NCBI RefSeq assembly: GCF_002307355.1
Contig: NZ_CP017481.1
Span: forward strand, 3,348,001-3,412,000
DNA length: 64,000 bases
Source: Pectobacterium polaris
GTDB taxonomy: Bacteria > Pseudomonadota > Gammaproteobacteria > Enterobacterales > Enterobacteriaceae
Direction: 5' to 3'
A program made the translations under genes and the position numbers. Below the pieces are notes generated by a model that saw nothing but the letters and a program-made list of their open reading frames with translations, was not told where the DNA came from and did no database searches. Every line of letters begins with the position of its first letter. Position 1 is the stretch's first letter. Of the stretch, positions 1 through 11,931 are shown in pieces.

Positions 1-527
<527 letters not shown>

Positions 528-545
528 GGCATTCAAGTAGCAAGA

Positions 546-569
546 CCGTACAACCTTTGTGTTGTACGG
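546..569 (+). promoter_or_regulatory. infC-rpmI intergenic hairpin, part of the presumed L20 control region
   Basis: A 9-bp perfect stem (CCGTACAAC / GTTGTACGG) with a 6-nt loop lies just after the infC stop. In E. coli, L20 represses rpmI-rplT translation by binding structured RNA between infC and rpmI. The hairpin fits that role by position. It is followed by CTTTG rather than a clean T-run, so simple termination is less likely. Confidence 0.55.
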
Positions 570-601
570 CTTTGTTCGCCTTATCTGATTCGTTTTATTA
601 A

Positions 602-820
<219 letters not shown>

Positions 821-845
821 GTAACCTTTTTTTAATTCAGAATAA

Positions 846-1220
<375 letters not shown>

Positions 1221-1230
1221 GTCAGTTGAG

Positions 1231-1255
1231 AGAGGGAGCTTTGGCTCCCTCTTTT
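1231..1255 (+). terminator. Rho-independent terminator after rplT
   Basis: Perfect 9-bp stem AGAGGGAGC / GCTCCCTCT with a TTTG loop followed by TTT, 10 bases past the rplT stop. It separates the ribosomal-protein operon from the phe operon leader. Confidence 0.85.
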
Positions 1256-1309
1256 CGTCGAGCACTACACGTTTAGTTTTTATTATTTACAAGACAAGGT
1301 AACGCAAGT

Positions 1310-1354
1310 ATGAACGCTGCTATTTTCCGTTTCTTTTTTTACTTTAGCGCCTGA
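1310..1354 (+). CDS. pheM: Phenylalanyl-tRNA synthetase operon leader peptide
   Basis: A 14-codon ORF, MNAAIFRFFFYFSA, with five phenylalanines, preceded by AAGGTAACGCAAGT. Length and the Phe run match enterobacterial PheM. Ribosome stalling at Phe codons when charged tRNA-Phe is scarce would disrupt the downstream terminator and let pheST-ihfA be read. The last residue is Ala where I recall Thr in E. coli. Confidence 0.93.
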   Translation: MNAAIFRFFFYFSA

Positions 1355-1400
1355 ATTCAGGGGGCTTTGCGCGTAAGAAAAGAAACGAAAAGTAGCGCTT

Positions 1401-2520
<1,120 letters not shown>

Positions 2521-2534
2521 GGCGGGTATACATC

Positions 2535-4922
2535 ATGAAATTCAGTGAACTCTGGTTACGCGAGTGGGTAAACCCGGCAGTTGACAGTGAAACGCTATCT
2601 GAACAGATCACGATGGCAGGGCTGGAAGTGGATGGCGTTGAGCCGGTTGCTGGCGCATTCCACGGCGTGGTTGTCGGTGAAGTGGTTGAATGTGGGCAGC
2701 ACCCGAACGCAGACAAACTGCGTGTGACGAAAGTCAATGTCGGCGGTGAGCGTCTGCTGGACATCGTCTGTGGTGCGCCGAACTGTCGTCTGGGCCTGAA
2801 AGTGGCGGTGGCGACGGTCGGTGCTGTGCTGCCGGGCGATTTCAAAATTAAAGCCGCTAAACTGCGTGGCGAGCCGTCTGAAGGCATGCTGTGCTCATTT
2901 TCCGAGTTAGGTATTTCCGACGATCATGATGGCATCATCGAACTGCCGTTAGACGCGCCGATTGGCACGGATATCCGTGAGTACCTGAAGTTGGATGACA
3001 ACGCGATTGAAATCAGCGTGACGCCGAACCGTGCAGATTGCCTCGGTATCATTGGCGTGGCGCGTGATGTCGCCGTGTTGAATCAACTGGCGTTGAATGA
3101 ACCGACTATTGAGCCCGTTGCCGCAACGATTCAGGATACTTTCCCGATTCAGGTCGATGCGCCGCAGGCATGTCCGCGTTACTTAGGCCGTGTGGTGAAA
3201 GGCATCAACGTTAAGGCGGCAACGCCACTGTGGATGCGTGAAAAGCTGCGCCGCTGCGGTATTCGTTCTATCGATCCAGTGGTTGACGTGACTAACTACG
3301 TTCTGTTGGAACTCGGTCAACCAATGCATGCGTTCGATCTTGACCGTCTCAACGGCGGCATTATCGTGCGTATGGCGACAGAAGGCGAAACGCTGACGCT
3401 GCTGGATGGTAACGAAGCGAAGCTGAATGCGGATACGCTGGTTATCGCTGACCAGCAGAATGCGCTGGCGATGGGCGGTATCTTTGGCGGTGAGCATTCT
3501 GGCGTCAATGAAGAAACGCAAAACGTTCTGCTGGAATGCGCTTATTTCAACCCGCTGTCGATTACCGGACGTGCACGTCGTCACGGTTTGCACACCGATG
3601 CCTCTCACCGCTACGAGCGTGGCGTTGATCCCGCGTTACAGCACAAAGCCATTGAACGCGCGACTCGCCTGCTGATTGATATCTGTGGTGGTGAAGCGGG
3701 TCCGGTGGTTGATGTGACCAGCGAGGCAGACTTGCCGACGCGCGCAACGATTACGCTGCGCCGTGAAAAGCTGGATCGTCTGATTGGCCATGTGATTGCC
3801 GATGAGCAGGTGAGCGATATTCTGCAACGTCTGGGCTGTAACGTCGCGAAAACCGATGCAGGTTGGCAGGCGACGGCACCGAGCTGGCGCTTCGACATGG
3901 AAATTGAAGAGGATCTGGTTGAAGAAGTCGCGCGTATTTACGGCTATAACAACATTCCGAATATTCCGACTCAAGCGCCATTGATTATGACCTCGCATCG
4001 CGAAGCGTCACTGTCATTGAAGCGCGTGAAGACATTATTAGTCGATCACGGGTATCAAGAAGCAATTACTTACAGTTTTGTTGACCCGAAAATTCAAGGG
4101 TTAATCCACCCTACTGAGGCATCTCTGAGCCTGCCGAGCCCGATTTCTGCAGAGATGTCGGTGATGCGTTTATCGCTGTGGAGTGGCTTGCTGAGTGCTG
4201 CGGTGTATAACCAAAACCGTCAACAAAGCCGCCTGCGCCTGTTTGAAAGTGGCCTCCGTTTTGTACCGGACACCAGTGCTGACCTGGGTATTCGTCAGGA
4301 TCTGATGCTGGCGGGTGTGATTACTGGCACCCGTTATGAAGAGCATTGGGATCTGGCGCGTCAGGCCGTTGACTTCTATGATTTAAAAGGCGATTTGGAA
4401 GCGGTACTGGCATTGACGGGCAAGTTGTCTGAGATTGAGTTCAAAGCCGAAAATAATCCGGCATTGCATCCAGGACAAAGTGCTGCTATTTATCTGTGCG
4501 GAGAACGCATTGGATTCATTGGCGTTATTCACCCAGAACTGGAGCGCAAGTTGGATCTCAACGGGCGCACCGTGGTGTTCGAATTGTTGTGGGATAAGGT
4601 CGCAGACCGCGTATTGCCTGAGGCGAACGAGATTTCCCGCTTCCCGGCGAACCGTCGCGATATCGCCGTTGTGGTCGCTGAAAATGTCCCTGCGGGTGAT
4701 ATTTTGGCTGAGTGTAAGAAAGTTGGCGCAAATCAGTTAGTTGGCGTAAACTTATTCGACGTGTACCGAGGGAAGGGCGTAGCGGAAGGTTATAAGAGTC
4801 TGGCTATCAGTCTGACCCTGCAAGATACCACGCGTACACTGGCAGAAGAGGAAATTGCCGCTACCGTTGCAGAATGCGTAGCAGCATTAAAACAGCGATT
4901 CCAAGCATCCTTGAGGGATTGA
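2535..4922 (+). CDS. pheT: Phenylalanine-tRNA ligase beta subunit
   Basis: A 795-residue beta subunit of PheRS, which carries the editing site and tRNA recognition domains. Order seen: an EMAP-like tRNA-binding domain at about 40-150, the B3/B4 editing region, B5, a degenerate class II catalytic-like core, and the C-terminal ferredoxin-fold anticodon-binding domain (from about 700, beginning near [14 protein letters not shown]). The length equals the E. coli protein. It is translated with pheS and ends 4 bases before ihfA. Confidence 0.98.
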   Translation: MKFSELWLREWVNPAVDSETLSEQITMAGLEVDGVEPVAGAFHGVVVGEVVECGQHPNADKLRVTKVNVGGERLLDIVCGAPNCRLGLKVAVATVGAVLPGDFKIKAAKLRGEPSEGMLCSFSELGISDDHDGIIELPLDAPIGTDIREYLKLDDNAIEISVTPNRADCLGIIGVARDVAVLNQLALNEPTIEPVAATIQDTFPIQVDAPQACPRYLGRVVKGINVKAATPLWMREKLRRCGIRSIDPVVDVTNYVLLELGQPMHAFDLDRLNGGIIVRMATEGETLTLLDGNEAKLNADTLVIADQQNALAMGGIFGGEHSGVNEETQNVLLECAYFNPLSITGRARRHGLHTDASHRYERGVDPALQHKAIERATRLLIDICGGEAGPVVDVTSEADLPTRATITLRREKLDRLIGHVIADEQVSDILQRLGCNVAKTDAGWQATAPSWRFDMEIEEDLVEEVARIYGYNNIPNIPTQAPLIMTSHREASLSLKRVKTLLVDHGYQEAITYSFVDPKIQGLIHPTEASLSLPSPISAEMSVMRLSLWSGLLSAAVYNQNRQQSRLRLFESGLRFVPDTSADLGIRQDLMLAGVITGTRYEEHWDLARQAVDFYDLKGDLEAVLALTGKLSEIEFKAENNPALHPGQSAAIYLCGERIGFIGVIHPELERKLDLNGRTVVFELLWDKVADRVLPEANEISRFPANRRDIAVVVAENVPAGDILAECKKVGANQLVGVNLFDVYRGKGVAEGYKSLAISLTLQDTTRTLAEEEIAATVAECVAALKQRFQASLRD

Positions 4923-4926
4923 ACCT

Positions 4927-5223
4927 ATGGCGCTTACTAAAGCTGAAATGTCAGAATACCTGTTTGAGAAGCTCGGGCTGAGCAAACGGGATGCCAAAGA
5001 GCTAGTCGAGCTGTTTTTTGAAGAAGTTCGTCGCGCTTTGGAAAATGGCGAGCAGGTCAAGTTGTCAGGTTTTGGCAATTTTGATTTGCGAGACAAGAAC
5101 CAACGTCCGGGACGTAACCCAAAAACTGGCGAAGATATTCCGATTACGGCGCGCCGTGTGGTCACGTTCCGTCCGGGGCAAAAGCTAAAAAGCAGGGTAG
5201 AGAACGCCTCTCCCAAAGAGTAA
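4927..5223 (+). CDS. ihfA: Integration host factor alpha subunit
   Basis: A 98-residue DNA-bending protein that pairs with IhfB and acts in transcription, recombination and replication. It has the HU/IHF fold with the beta-arm sequence [14 protein letters not shown] that inserts into the minor groove. Its ATG follows the pheT stop by only 4 bases, with GAGGG upstream, so it is probably co-transcribed with pheST. In E. coli it also has a promoter inside pheT. Confidence 0.98.
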   Translation: MALTKAEMSEYLFEKLGLSKRDAKELVELFFEEVRRALENGEQVKLSGFGNFDLRDKNQRPGRNPKTGEDIPITARRVVTFRPGQKLKSRVENASPKE

Positions 5224-5234
5224 CAGAGTCACCC

Positions 5235-5260
5235 AAAAAGGCCGCGCAAGCGGCCTTTTC
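5235..5260 (+). terminator. Bidirectional terminator between ihfA and ygbA
   Basis: AAAAAGGCCGC / GCGGCCTTTT stem with a short GCAA-type loop, A-rich before and T-rich after. It can serve ihfA on the plus strand and ygbA on the minus strand. Confidence 0.85.
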
Positions 5261-5284
5261 CTATCTTATTCGTCTTCACATTAT

Positions 5285-5710
5285 CTATTTCAACGTCGAT
5301 TCGGTATCTGCTGGTGCAGTATGCTGCGAGGCTAAACGCGTTGCCCGTCCATTTGGCGCTTTTGGCGCAGTCTCTTTTTTCGGATAGTCCGGCACTGGTC
5401 GATGGTCGTCAATTAAATGGCGTATTGCCAGAATCGGGTGGCGCAACAACATCCGTGGCCCCGACCAGCGCATAATCGCTTTGATCGCCTCACGTCGGGC
5501 GGGTTGATAGCAGTGAATGGGGCAATGCTTACACGCGGGTTTATCTTCGCCGAATTGGCAGCGTTCCAGACGCTTGATGGCGTAGTTGAATAAGTCTTTA
5601 TGCTGCGCGTTATCGTCGGTTTCAGGATGATGCTTTTCATACAGCGCGATCATCAATCCGACGGTACGGATCTCCCGCTGTCGGTATTTTCCCAGGGGTT
5701 TTCTCGCCAT
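5285..5710 (-). CDS. ygbA: YgbA-family 'nitrous oxide-stimulated promoter' protein
   Basis: A 141-residue cytoplasmic protein of unknown biochemical role. In E. coli and Salmonella the family is induced by nitric oxide through loss of NsrR repression. A conserved REIRTVGLMIALY block is followed by a cysteine cluster (CQFGEDKPACKHCPIHCY) suggesting metal binding or redox sensing. AGGA lies 10 bases before the ATG at 5710 but only 1 base before the in-frame ATG at 5719, so I chose 5710. An NsrR-like palindrome sits about 30 bases upstream, supporting the family call. Confidence 0.8.
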   Translation of the reverse strand: MARKPLGKYRQREIRTVGLMIALYEKHHPETDDNAQHKDLFNYAIKRLERCQFGEDKPACKHCPIHCYQPARREAIKAIMRWSGPRMLLRHPILAIRHLIDDHRPVPDYPKKETAPKAPNGRATRLASQHTAPADTESTLK

Positions 5711-5738
5711 GTGTGTCATGTCCTGATGAAATTATAAT

Positions 5739-5760
5739 AAATGTATTTTAAATGCAATTT
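5739..5760 (-). promoter_or_regulatory. Putative NsrR operator of ygbA
   Basis: On the minus strand the site reads AAATTGCATTT then AAAATACATTT, an 11+11 inverted repeat close to the enterobacterial NsrR pattern of two TGCATTT-type half-sites. It lies immediately upstream of ygbA, a known NsrR target family. Read by eye; no weight matrix was applied. Confidence 0.6.
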
Positions 5761-5846
5761 ATTGCAAGGGAAACCTCTGAAGTCACATCTATGTGGGAAA
5801 AGGCAGTGAATAACACCGTTTGAGGATGTTGGCAAAAATAGTGGGG

Positions 5847-5951
5847 CGGTAGCAACGGATAGATCGTAAAGACGCTATAAACACATCCCTGTGCGCTCGA
5901 CTTGCGCCATCCATGGCGCAAACGCTTTACTCTTCTATTCCGTTACTACCG
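5847..5951. repeat. 105-bp imperfect palindromic intergenic element
   Basis: Outer arms CGGTAGCAACGG-ATAGA and, reverse-complemented from the other end, CGGTAGTAACGGAATAGA continue into GTAAAG arms. The centre holds a perfect inner hairpin, TTGCGCCAT/ATGGCGCAA. It has no ORF. It resembles a small mobile or REP-like palindromic unit, but I do not recognise the family. Confidence 0.55.
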
Positions 5952-5999
5952 TTTTCGTTCGAAAAATAGGTTTGTCAGCAGTCTGAGGTGAGGAGGTAA

Positions 6000-7718
6000 T
6001 CAGGCCTGACCGAACTGCGCCTGATGTAATCTGGCATAGATACCACTTTGTTCCAGCAGCACCTGATGGCTGCCTTGCTCAATAATGCTGCCGTTATCCA
6101 CCACCACAATGCGTCCCGCGTTCTGTATGGTGGCCAGCCTGTGGGCGATAACCAACGTAGTGCGGCCAGTAGAAAGTTCGCTGAGCGACTGCTGTATTGC
6201 TTGCTCCGTTGCGGTATCCAGCGCAGATGTCGCTTCGTCCAGAATTAGGATCGGCGGGTTTTTCAGGAAGATTCGTGCGATAGATAAACGCTGCTTTTGC
6301 CCACCTGATAGCTTAACGCCGCGTTCGCCGACCACGGTATCCAGTCCTTCAGGCAGGTTTTCGATCAGCTCATCTAACCGCGCACGTCGTGCGGCCACCA
6401 TGATTTCGTCATCACTGGCATCAAGTTTGCCGTAGGCGATGTTTTCCCGAATGGTGCCGCCGAACAGGAAGACATCCTGCTGTACGATGCCGATTTGGCT
6501 GCGTAGCGATGCCTGCGTCATCTGGCGGATATCCATGCCGTCAATGGTGATGGTGCCGCTGGTTAAATCGTAGAAACGGGGCAGCAGGGAACAGAGGGTA
6601 GTTTTGCCCGCGCCGGAGGGGCCGACAAATGCCACGGTTTCTCCTGCGCGAATCGACAGATCGATATTACGCAGAATCGGACGATCGGCGGAATAACCAA
6701 AGCTCACCTGATTAAAGCGGATATCGCCTTTCAGCGGCCCAGCATCATGCGCATCGGGAGCGTCGGCAATCTCGGGAACGGTGTCGATCAGCTGAGTAAA
6801 GCGTTTGAATCCCGCAATACCTTTGGGATAGCTCTCCAGCACCGAAGTAATTTTGGCGACCGGACGGAAGAAAACTTCAATCAGCAGCAGGAAACCGATA
6901 AAACCACCGTAGGTGAGTTCCCCCTGAATCACGTACCAAATACCGGCCAGCATCACGATAAGCTGTATCAGGCGCGTGCTAAGGTAACTGAGCGTCATAC
7001 TGGCGGTCATGATGCGATAGGCCTGCAACTTGGTACGGCGGTAGTTTTCGTTATCGTTGGAGAACAGTTTCTTCTCATGCGCTTCATTGGCAAAAGCTTT
7101 CACGACGCGGATGCCCCCAACGCTTTCCTCAATTCGGGCGTTGAAGTTGCCAACCTGACCGAATAGCTGACGCCAGGTTTCCGTCATGCGGGCACCATAG
7201 CGGCTGACGAGAAACGTCATGAAAGGCACGATAATGATCGTCAGCAGCGCCAGATTCAGGTGAACCGTCGCCATCAGGATGAACGCACCAATAAACGTCA
7301 TGATCGCGAGGAAGAGGTCTTCTGGGCCGTGGTGGGCAATTTCCCCGACTTCTTCCAGATCTTTGGTGACGTGGGTGATGATATGGCCGGTCTTCATATT
7401 GTCGTAGTAACGGAACGGCAAATTTTGCAGATGCTCAAATGCCTGCCGCCGCATATCGGTTTCAATACCGACGCCCAGCGCATGTCCCCAATAGTTGACG
7501 ATGGCCATTAGCGCGGTATTTAGCAGATACACCGCCAATAGCGCCACCGACGCTAACAGGATCAGCGACCAGTCTTGAGCCGGCAACAGTTTGTCGATGA
7601 ACGCTTTAATCGCCATCGGAAACCCTAATTCAAGCAGACCAGCGATAATGGCACAGCCGAAATCGAGGACGAATAACCCTTTGTAAGGGGAATAGTAGGA
7701 AAAGAAACGCCTTAACAT
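6000..7718 (-). CDS. ABC exporter, half-transporter with fused membrane and ATPase domains
   Basis: A 572-residue MsbA/MDR-type half-transporter, expected to act as a homodimer in the inner membrane. The six-helix ABC transmembrane domain spans about 1-300. The ATPase follows: Walker A GPSGAGKTT (366-374), signature LSGGQ (470-474), Walker B ILILDEA (490-496) and H-loop AHRL. All catalytic motifs are intact. It is monocistronic and its substrate cannot be told from sequence; lipid or drug export is typical of the family. Confidence 0.85.
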   Translation of the reverse strand: MLRRFFSYYSPYKGLFVLDFGCAIIAGLLELGFPMAIKAFIDKLLPAQDWSLILLASVALLAVYLLNTALMAIVNYWGHALGVGIETDMRRQAFEHLQNLPFRYYDNMKTGHIITHVTKDLEEVGEIAHHGPEDLFLAIMTFIGAFILMATVHLNLALLTIIIVPFMTFLVSRYGARMTETWRQLFGQVGNFNARIEESVGGIRVVKAFANEAHEKKLFSNDNENYRRTKLQAYRIMTASMTLSYLSTRLIQLIVMLAGIWYVIQGELTYGGFIGFLLLIEVFFRPVAKITSVLESYPKGIAGFKRFTQLIDTVPEIADAPDAHDAGPLKGDIRFNQVSFGYSADRPILRNIDLSIRAGETVAFVGPSGAGKTTLCSLLPRFYDLTSGTITIDGMDIRQMTQASLRSQIGIVQQDVFLFGGTIRENIAYGKLDASDDEIMVAARRARLDELIENLPEGLDTVVGERGVKLSGGQKQRLSIARIFLKNPPILILDEATSALDTATEQAIQQSLSELSTGRTTLVIAHRLATIQNAGRIVVVDNGSIIEQGSHQVLLEQSGIYARLHQAQFGQA

Positions 7719-7846
7719 GTGTGACTATTTTTTAGGTAACGAAATGTGGGGACGACTATAGCAGGTTAGCGTGAAGAATGTGACCGCGAGCAGATTAGGG
7801 TTTTGTTAGCGGTAAATCCAGCCGAAAACAGCAGGGCGGCGGAAGA

Positions 7847-8740
7847 TCAGCTCGTGGGCGAGCGTGTTGCATACCAGCAGAGCAGTGAACCTGCCGTGAC
7901 CATGGCGACGCCTTGCCAGAATGAAATAGCGGGAGTGATGTTGAGCCAGAGCGCGGCCAGAAGTGTGGAAAGCACGGGCGTGAAATAAGAGGCGGTTGCC
8001 AGCAACGTCAGGTTGCCATGCTGAATACCGATATTCCAGACGGAATAGGCTAATGCGGTCGATGTGCCCATAAAGAGCAGTTGCAGCGAACTCGGTAAGG
8101 TTAATGAAATCGCCCCTTCGGCACTGAAGGCATACTGAATCCATAGCACGAGGGATGAGACGAAGAAGAACAGCGAGACGCCGCTTTTTCCCTGCCCATA
8201 ACGCTTGGTGATATTGCAGTAGAGCGCCCAGGTCAGGGCCGCAGAAAACGCCAGACTGTAGGCCTGCGGGTTAGCCAAAATGTTGTTCCACAGGAGTGCT
8301 GGTGTCCAGTCGCTTTCTCCTTTCATAATCCACACGATGCCGCCTAGCGAGAGCGCAAGGCCGGGCCAGAGCAGGAAACGGCTTTTCTGCTGATTGATAA
8401 AAAGAGAAAAGAACACGGTCAAACTGGGCCATAAATAGTTAATCATCCCTATTTCTATCGCCTGCATGCGGCTACTCGCTAGCCCGATGGACAGCGACAG
8501 AAATATCTCATAGCAGACAAACATCGCGCCGCCTGCGAATAAATAAATTCTGGGCAGCGTTTTAATGCGAGGAATGCCATAAAAAGCCAGTAGACATAGC
8601 GTGCTGGTGGAATAAATCATCGCTGCGCCGCCGATGGGACCGAGTGCTTCTGTCAGGCTACGGATAAGCCCGACGGATGTGCTCCATAAAACGATCGCCA
8701 GTAAGCCCGTGAGCGTGGCGCGCTGTGGCGTCATATTCAT
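7847..8740 (-). CDS. yddG: YddG-like DMT-family exporter (aromatic amino acids)
   Basis: A 297-residue inner-membrane protein with ten predicted hydrophobic segments and two EamA-type repeats. It shares long blocks with E. coli YddG, an exporter of aromatic amino acids and methyl viologen: TLTGLLAIVLWSTSVGLIR near the N-terminus and ASYFTPVLSTLLAA plus SFWQG near the C-terminus. It lies downstream of nadE on the same strand but is split from it by a hairpin terminator, so it probably has its own promoter. Confidence 0.83.
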   Translation of the reverse strand: MNMTPQRATLTGLLAIVLWSTSVGLIRSLTEALGPIGGAAMIYSTSTLCLLAFYGIPRIKTLPRIYLFAGGAMFVCYEIFLSLSIGLASSRMQAIEIGMINYLWPSLTVFFSLFINQQKSRFLLWPGLALSLGGIVWIMKGESDWTPALLWNNILANPQAYSLAFSAALTWALYCNITKRYGQGKSGVSLFFFVSSLVLWIQYAFSAEGAISLTLPSSLQLLFMGTSTALAYSVWNIGIQHGNLTLLATASYFTPVLSTLLAALWLNITPAISFWQGVAMVTAGSLLCWYATRSPTS

Positions 8741-8764
8741 ACCTGATTATGAGGACTGTGCAAA

Positions 8765-8798
8765 AAAATCAAACCGGATGCTGTTACCTGCATCCGGT
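8765..8798 (-). terminator. nadE terminator
   Basis: Read on the minus strand: ACCGGATGC / GCATCCGGT 9-bp stem, 8-nt loop, then TTGATTTTTTT. It is placed 18 bases past the nadE stop. Confidence 0.85.
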
Positions 8799-8816
8799 AG
8801 TGCTCATTGCGATGGT

Positions 8817-9641
8817 TTACCGCCAGAAGTCATCAAAAACGGTAATCGGCGGACGACGCTTGTGTTCGGTTTTACGATACCAGTTTTCGATAATGGCTGC
8901 ATCGTTAGCCTCGATCTGCTTGCCTTCCAGATAGTCGTCGATCTTTTCATAGGTGACACCCAGCGCGACTTCATCGGGGAGAGACGGACGGTCTTCTTCC
9001 AGATCGGCGGTCGGGGCTTTGGTATAAAGATGAGAAGGGCAGCCAAGTTCGCGCAATAGCGCTTTACCCTGACGCTTATTCAACCGGAAAATCGGGTTGA
9101 TATCGGTACCGCCATCACCGTATTTGGTGAAAAAGCCCGTTACCGCCTCTGCTGCATGATCGGTGCCGACGACAAGCCCGGCATTCATGCCCGCGATGCT
9201 GTACTGCGCTTTCATGCGTTCTCTGGCTTTCTCGTTGCCTTTTACAAAATCGGAAAGCTCCACGCCAATGGCACGTAAGGTGGCCTCACTGGCTTCAATC
9301 GCGGGCTTGATATTGACGGTTAGTACGCGGTCTGGTTGGATAAAGGCGATGGCATCCTGACAATCGGCTTCATCCGCCTGCACGCCGTAAGGCAGTCGAA
9401 CGGCGATGAACTGATAGCGAGAATTTCCGGTCTCATTGCGTAATTCCGTGATAGCCGTCTGGCACAGTTTGCCGGTCAGCGTAGAATCCTGACCACCGCT
9501 GATGCCCAAAACTAACGACGTAACGAACGGGTGAGCATTCAGATAATTCTTTAAAAAATCAACGCTAACACGGATTTCCTGTGCTGGATCGATGCTGCTT
9601 TTCACTCCCAACGCAGTGATAATGTCGTTTTGTAATGACAT
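8817..9641 (-). CDS. nadE: Ammonia-dependent NAD(+) synthetase
   Basis: Adenylates nicotinic acid adenine dinucleotide and amidates it with ammonia to NAD+, the last step of NAD synthesis. It is 274 residues, with the ATP-pyrophosphatase loop [10 protein letters not shown] at about 46-55 and the conserved tail [17 protein letters not shown]. The start at MSLQND has an AGGAGG site (GGAGGGGATGGC before ATG). The longer frame reaching 9848 has no such support. It is divergent from osmE, as in E. coli. Confidence 0.97.
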   Translation of the reverse strand: MSLQNDIITALGVKSSIDPAQEIRVSVDFLKNYLNAHPFVTSLVLGISGGQDSTLTGKLCQTAITELRNETGNSRYQFIAVRLPYGVQADEADCQDAIAFIQPDRVLTVNIKPAIEASEATLRAIGVELSDFVKGNEKARERMKAQYSIAGMNAGLVVGTDHAAEAVTGFFTKYGDGGTDINPIFRLNKRQGKALLRELGCPSHLYTKAPTADLEEDRPSLPDEVALGVTYEKIDDYLEGKQIEANDAAIIENWYRKTEHKRRPPITVFDDFWR

Positions 9642-9866
9642 GCCATCCCCTCCTGAACTTATTGATACTGCAAAAGAATTATTACGATAGCCTGAGTGTA
9701 AAACGAATTGGCGTGAAGAAAAAGAACAAGCTGTCAGGTAGTCATTTTCCCTATAGATAACCCGTTTTCGACTATCGGCCAATATGTTACATCTCGGCTT
9801 TATGATTTGAAAAAGTGGTCGCCGCCGACTAGCCTTAGGGTGACCCATTAATAATGAGGTGATGAG

Positions 9867-10196
9867 ATGAAGAATAACAGATTACTGGTATGTATTGCGG
9901 CAGCAGGTGCTGTCATGCTGGCGGGATGTTCGGCTTATAACAAGGCAGAAAGCTATGTCAATGAGCCCGTGGTGAAAGATGTGAAAGTGGGAATGACGAA
10001 GCAGCAGGTTCATCAACTCGCCGGTAGCGGAGTGGAAAAACGTCTGGTAAATGCCAAAGGCACCTGTAGCGATTATCTGCTGAAAAACCGCGATGGTACT
10101 GCGCAGAACTATTTCGTTAGCTACGGCGAAACGGGTCAGGTTCTCAATAAAGGCTTCCAGAGCTGTCAGGCTTATGACACAAACCCACAGCGCTAA
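9867..10196 (+). CDS. osmE: Osmotically inducible lipoprotein OsmE
   Basis: A 109-residue outer-membrane lipoprotein with a SmpA/OmlA (BamE-like) fold. The signal sequence ends in the lipobox LAGC, with lipidated Cys21. Conserved features include [14 protein letters not shown] and two later cysteines ([15 protein letters not shown]). E. coli OsmE is 112 residues and also sits divergent to nadE. The family is induced by osmotic stress and stationary phase; no specific site was identified here. Confidence 0.93.
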   Translation: MKNNRLLVCIAAAGAVMLAGCSAYNKAESYVNEPVVKDVKVGMTKQQVHQLAGSGVEKRLVNAKGTCSDYLLKNRDGTAQNYFVSYGETGQVLNKGFQSCQAYDTNPQR

Positions 10197-10239
10197 GTAG
10201 CCTGATGGCACGGTATTATTGATTAGAAGATCGTCATAA

Positions 10240-10299
10240 AAAACGTAGGGAACGTTTTTCAACGTTGCGTAGCAACGGCCCGTAGGGTGACGGGCAAGG
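10240..10299 (-). repeat. Copy A of a multi-hairpin intergenic repeat
   Basis: On the minus strand it contains three successive small hairpins: GCCCGT/ACGGGC, GTTGC/GCAAC and AACGTT/AACGTT. A clearly related sequence lies at 51106-51168, sharing the blocks CCGTCACCCTA, GGGCCGT and ACGTT-AAAAA in the same order. It follows osmE. Confidence 0.6.
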
Positions 10300-10313
10300 A
10301 TGTCCGTCATAAA

Positions 10314-10345
10314 AAAACGCCGACAGCATCAGCCGTCGGCGTTTT
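10314..10345. terminator. Bidirectional terminator between osmE and tcyP
   Basis: AAAACGCCGAC / GTCGGCGTTTT stem flanked by A- and T-runs. It can stop tcyP transcription from the right and osmE from the left. Confidence 0.88.
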
Positions 10346-10366
10346 CTTTTGTGCAGCAAATGCAGC

Positions 10367-11761
10367 TTAGCGGTTCGTCAACTCAGCGTCATCCTGCGCG
10401 TTGAAAACCGTTTTGTCCGTCTGCTTCATCAACTGGCTGGTGACAGTACCGGCCGTCATGGATCCGCTGACGTTAAGCGCCGTACGGCCCATATCGATAA
10501 GCGGTTCAATGGAGATGAGCAGCGCGACAAGCGTCACCGGCAGCCCCATCGCGGGCAGAACGATTAACGCGGCAAAGGTGGCACCGCCGCCCACACCGGC
10601 TACGCCAGCAGAACTGATGGTGACAATACCGACCAGCGTCGCGATCCAGACAGGATCCAGCGGGTTGATGCCGACCGTTGGCGCGACCATCACGGCCAGC
10701 ATCGCTGGGTAAAGCCCCGCACAGCCGTTCTGACCGATTGTCGTGCCGAAAGACGCCGCAAAGCTGGCGATAGATTGCGGTACGCCAATGCGGCGCGTTT
10801 GCGCCTCAATGCTGAGTGGAATCGTCGCCGCGCTGGAACGGCTAGTAAACGCGAACGTCAGTACCGGCCAGACTTTGCGATAAAAACGGGCCGGATTGAT
10901 GCCTGTGAACGAGAGAATCAGTGCATGGACACCGAACATAATCGCTAGACCCAGATAGGACGCGACAACGAAGCTGCCCAGCTTGAGGATGTCTTGCAGG
11001 TTAGAACTGGCGACCATCTTGGTCATCAGCGCCATGACGCCATACGGGGTCAACTTCATCACCAGACGAACGAGCTTCATCACCCAGGATTGCAGTGTAT
11101 CAATGGCGGTTAAAACGCGTTCGCCTTTGACCGCATCATCTTTCAGCAGCTGTAACGCCGCAACGCCAAGGAACGCGGCGAAGACGACGACGCTGATGAT
11201 AGACGTCGGGTTAGCACCAGTCAGTTCAGCAAACGGATTTTTAGGAATGAATGACAGGATAAGCTGAGGCACGTTAAGGTCAGCGACTTTACCGGCATAG
11301 TTGCTTTCAATCGTCGTTAATCGCGCGGTCTCTTGCGCACCTTGCACCAGCCCGGTAGCCGTCAGGCCAAACAGGTTAGTCACAAAAACGCCGACCAACG
11401 CGGAAATCAGCGTGGTGATCAATAGGGTGGAAAGCGTCAACACGCTGATTTTCCCTAATGACGAGGCATTATGCAGTTTGGCAACGGAATTGAGGATGGA
11501 AATAAAGACCAGCGGCATGACGATCATCTGTAACAGCTGCACATAGCCATTACCTACGATGTTAAACCATGAGATGGACTGCTTAACAACCGGGTTGTCG
11601 CCGCCATAAATCAGATGCAGTGCAAGACCAAATAGCACCCCGACAACCAAACCCAGCAACACTTTCTTTGCCAGACTCCAGGATGGGTTACGGCTGGCGT
11701 AACCTAATCCGAGCAGTAATACGACAAATAGCAGAATATTTATGAGTAGCGGAAAATTCAT
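10367..11761 (-). CDS. tcyP: L-cystine/cation symporter
   Basis: A 464-residue dicarboxylate/amino acid:cation symporter-family protein equivalent to E. coli YdjN/TcyP, which imports cystine. Family blocks include the serine-rich re-entrant loop [32 protein letters not shown] and [20 protein letters not shown]. The start at MNFPLL has GGGAG upstream. The frame extends to 11872 but lacks similarity there. It is a single-gene unit. In E. coli the gene responds to CysB; I did not identify a site. Confidence 0.93.
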   Translation of the reverse strand: MNFPLLINILLFVVLLLGLGYASRNPSWSLAKKVLLGLVVGVLFGLALHLIYGGDNPVVKQSISWFNIVGNGYVQLLQMIVMPLVFISILNSVAKLHNASSLGKISVLTLSTLLITTLISALVGVFVTNLFGLTATGLVQGAQETARLTTIESNYAGKVADLNVPQLILSFIPKNPFAELTGANPTSIISVVVFAAFLGVAALQLLKDDAVKGERVLTAIDTLQSWVMKLVRLVMKLTPYGVMALMTKMVASSNLQDILKLGSFVVASYLGLAIMFGVHALILSFTGINPARFYRKVWPVLTFAFTSRSSAATIPLSIEAQTRRIGVPQSIASFAASFGTTIGQNGCAGLYPAMLAVMVAPTVGINPLDPVWIATLVGIVTISSAGVAGVGGGATFAALIVLPAMGLPVTLVALLISIEPLIDMGRTALNVSGSMTAGTVTSQLMKQTDKTVFNAQDDAELTNR

Positions 11762-11931
11762 CCGGCTTTGCTCCCTATCAGTGAGTCGCGTCACGCTGCC
11801 ACGATCTCGCGCGGTAATGCAGAACGGCGGAGGTAGCGTGATTTTTTGCGATGAAAAATAACAAACGCGCACAGGATAGCAGGTCTTTTGCCATCATGTT
11901 ACAGGGATATGTCTGACGGTAGCTAACGCTG

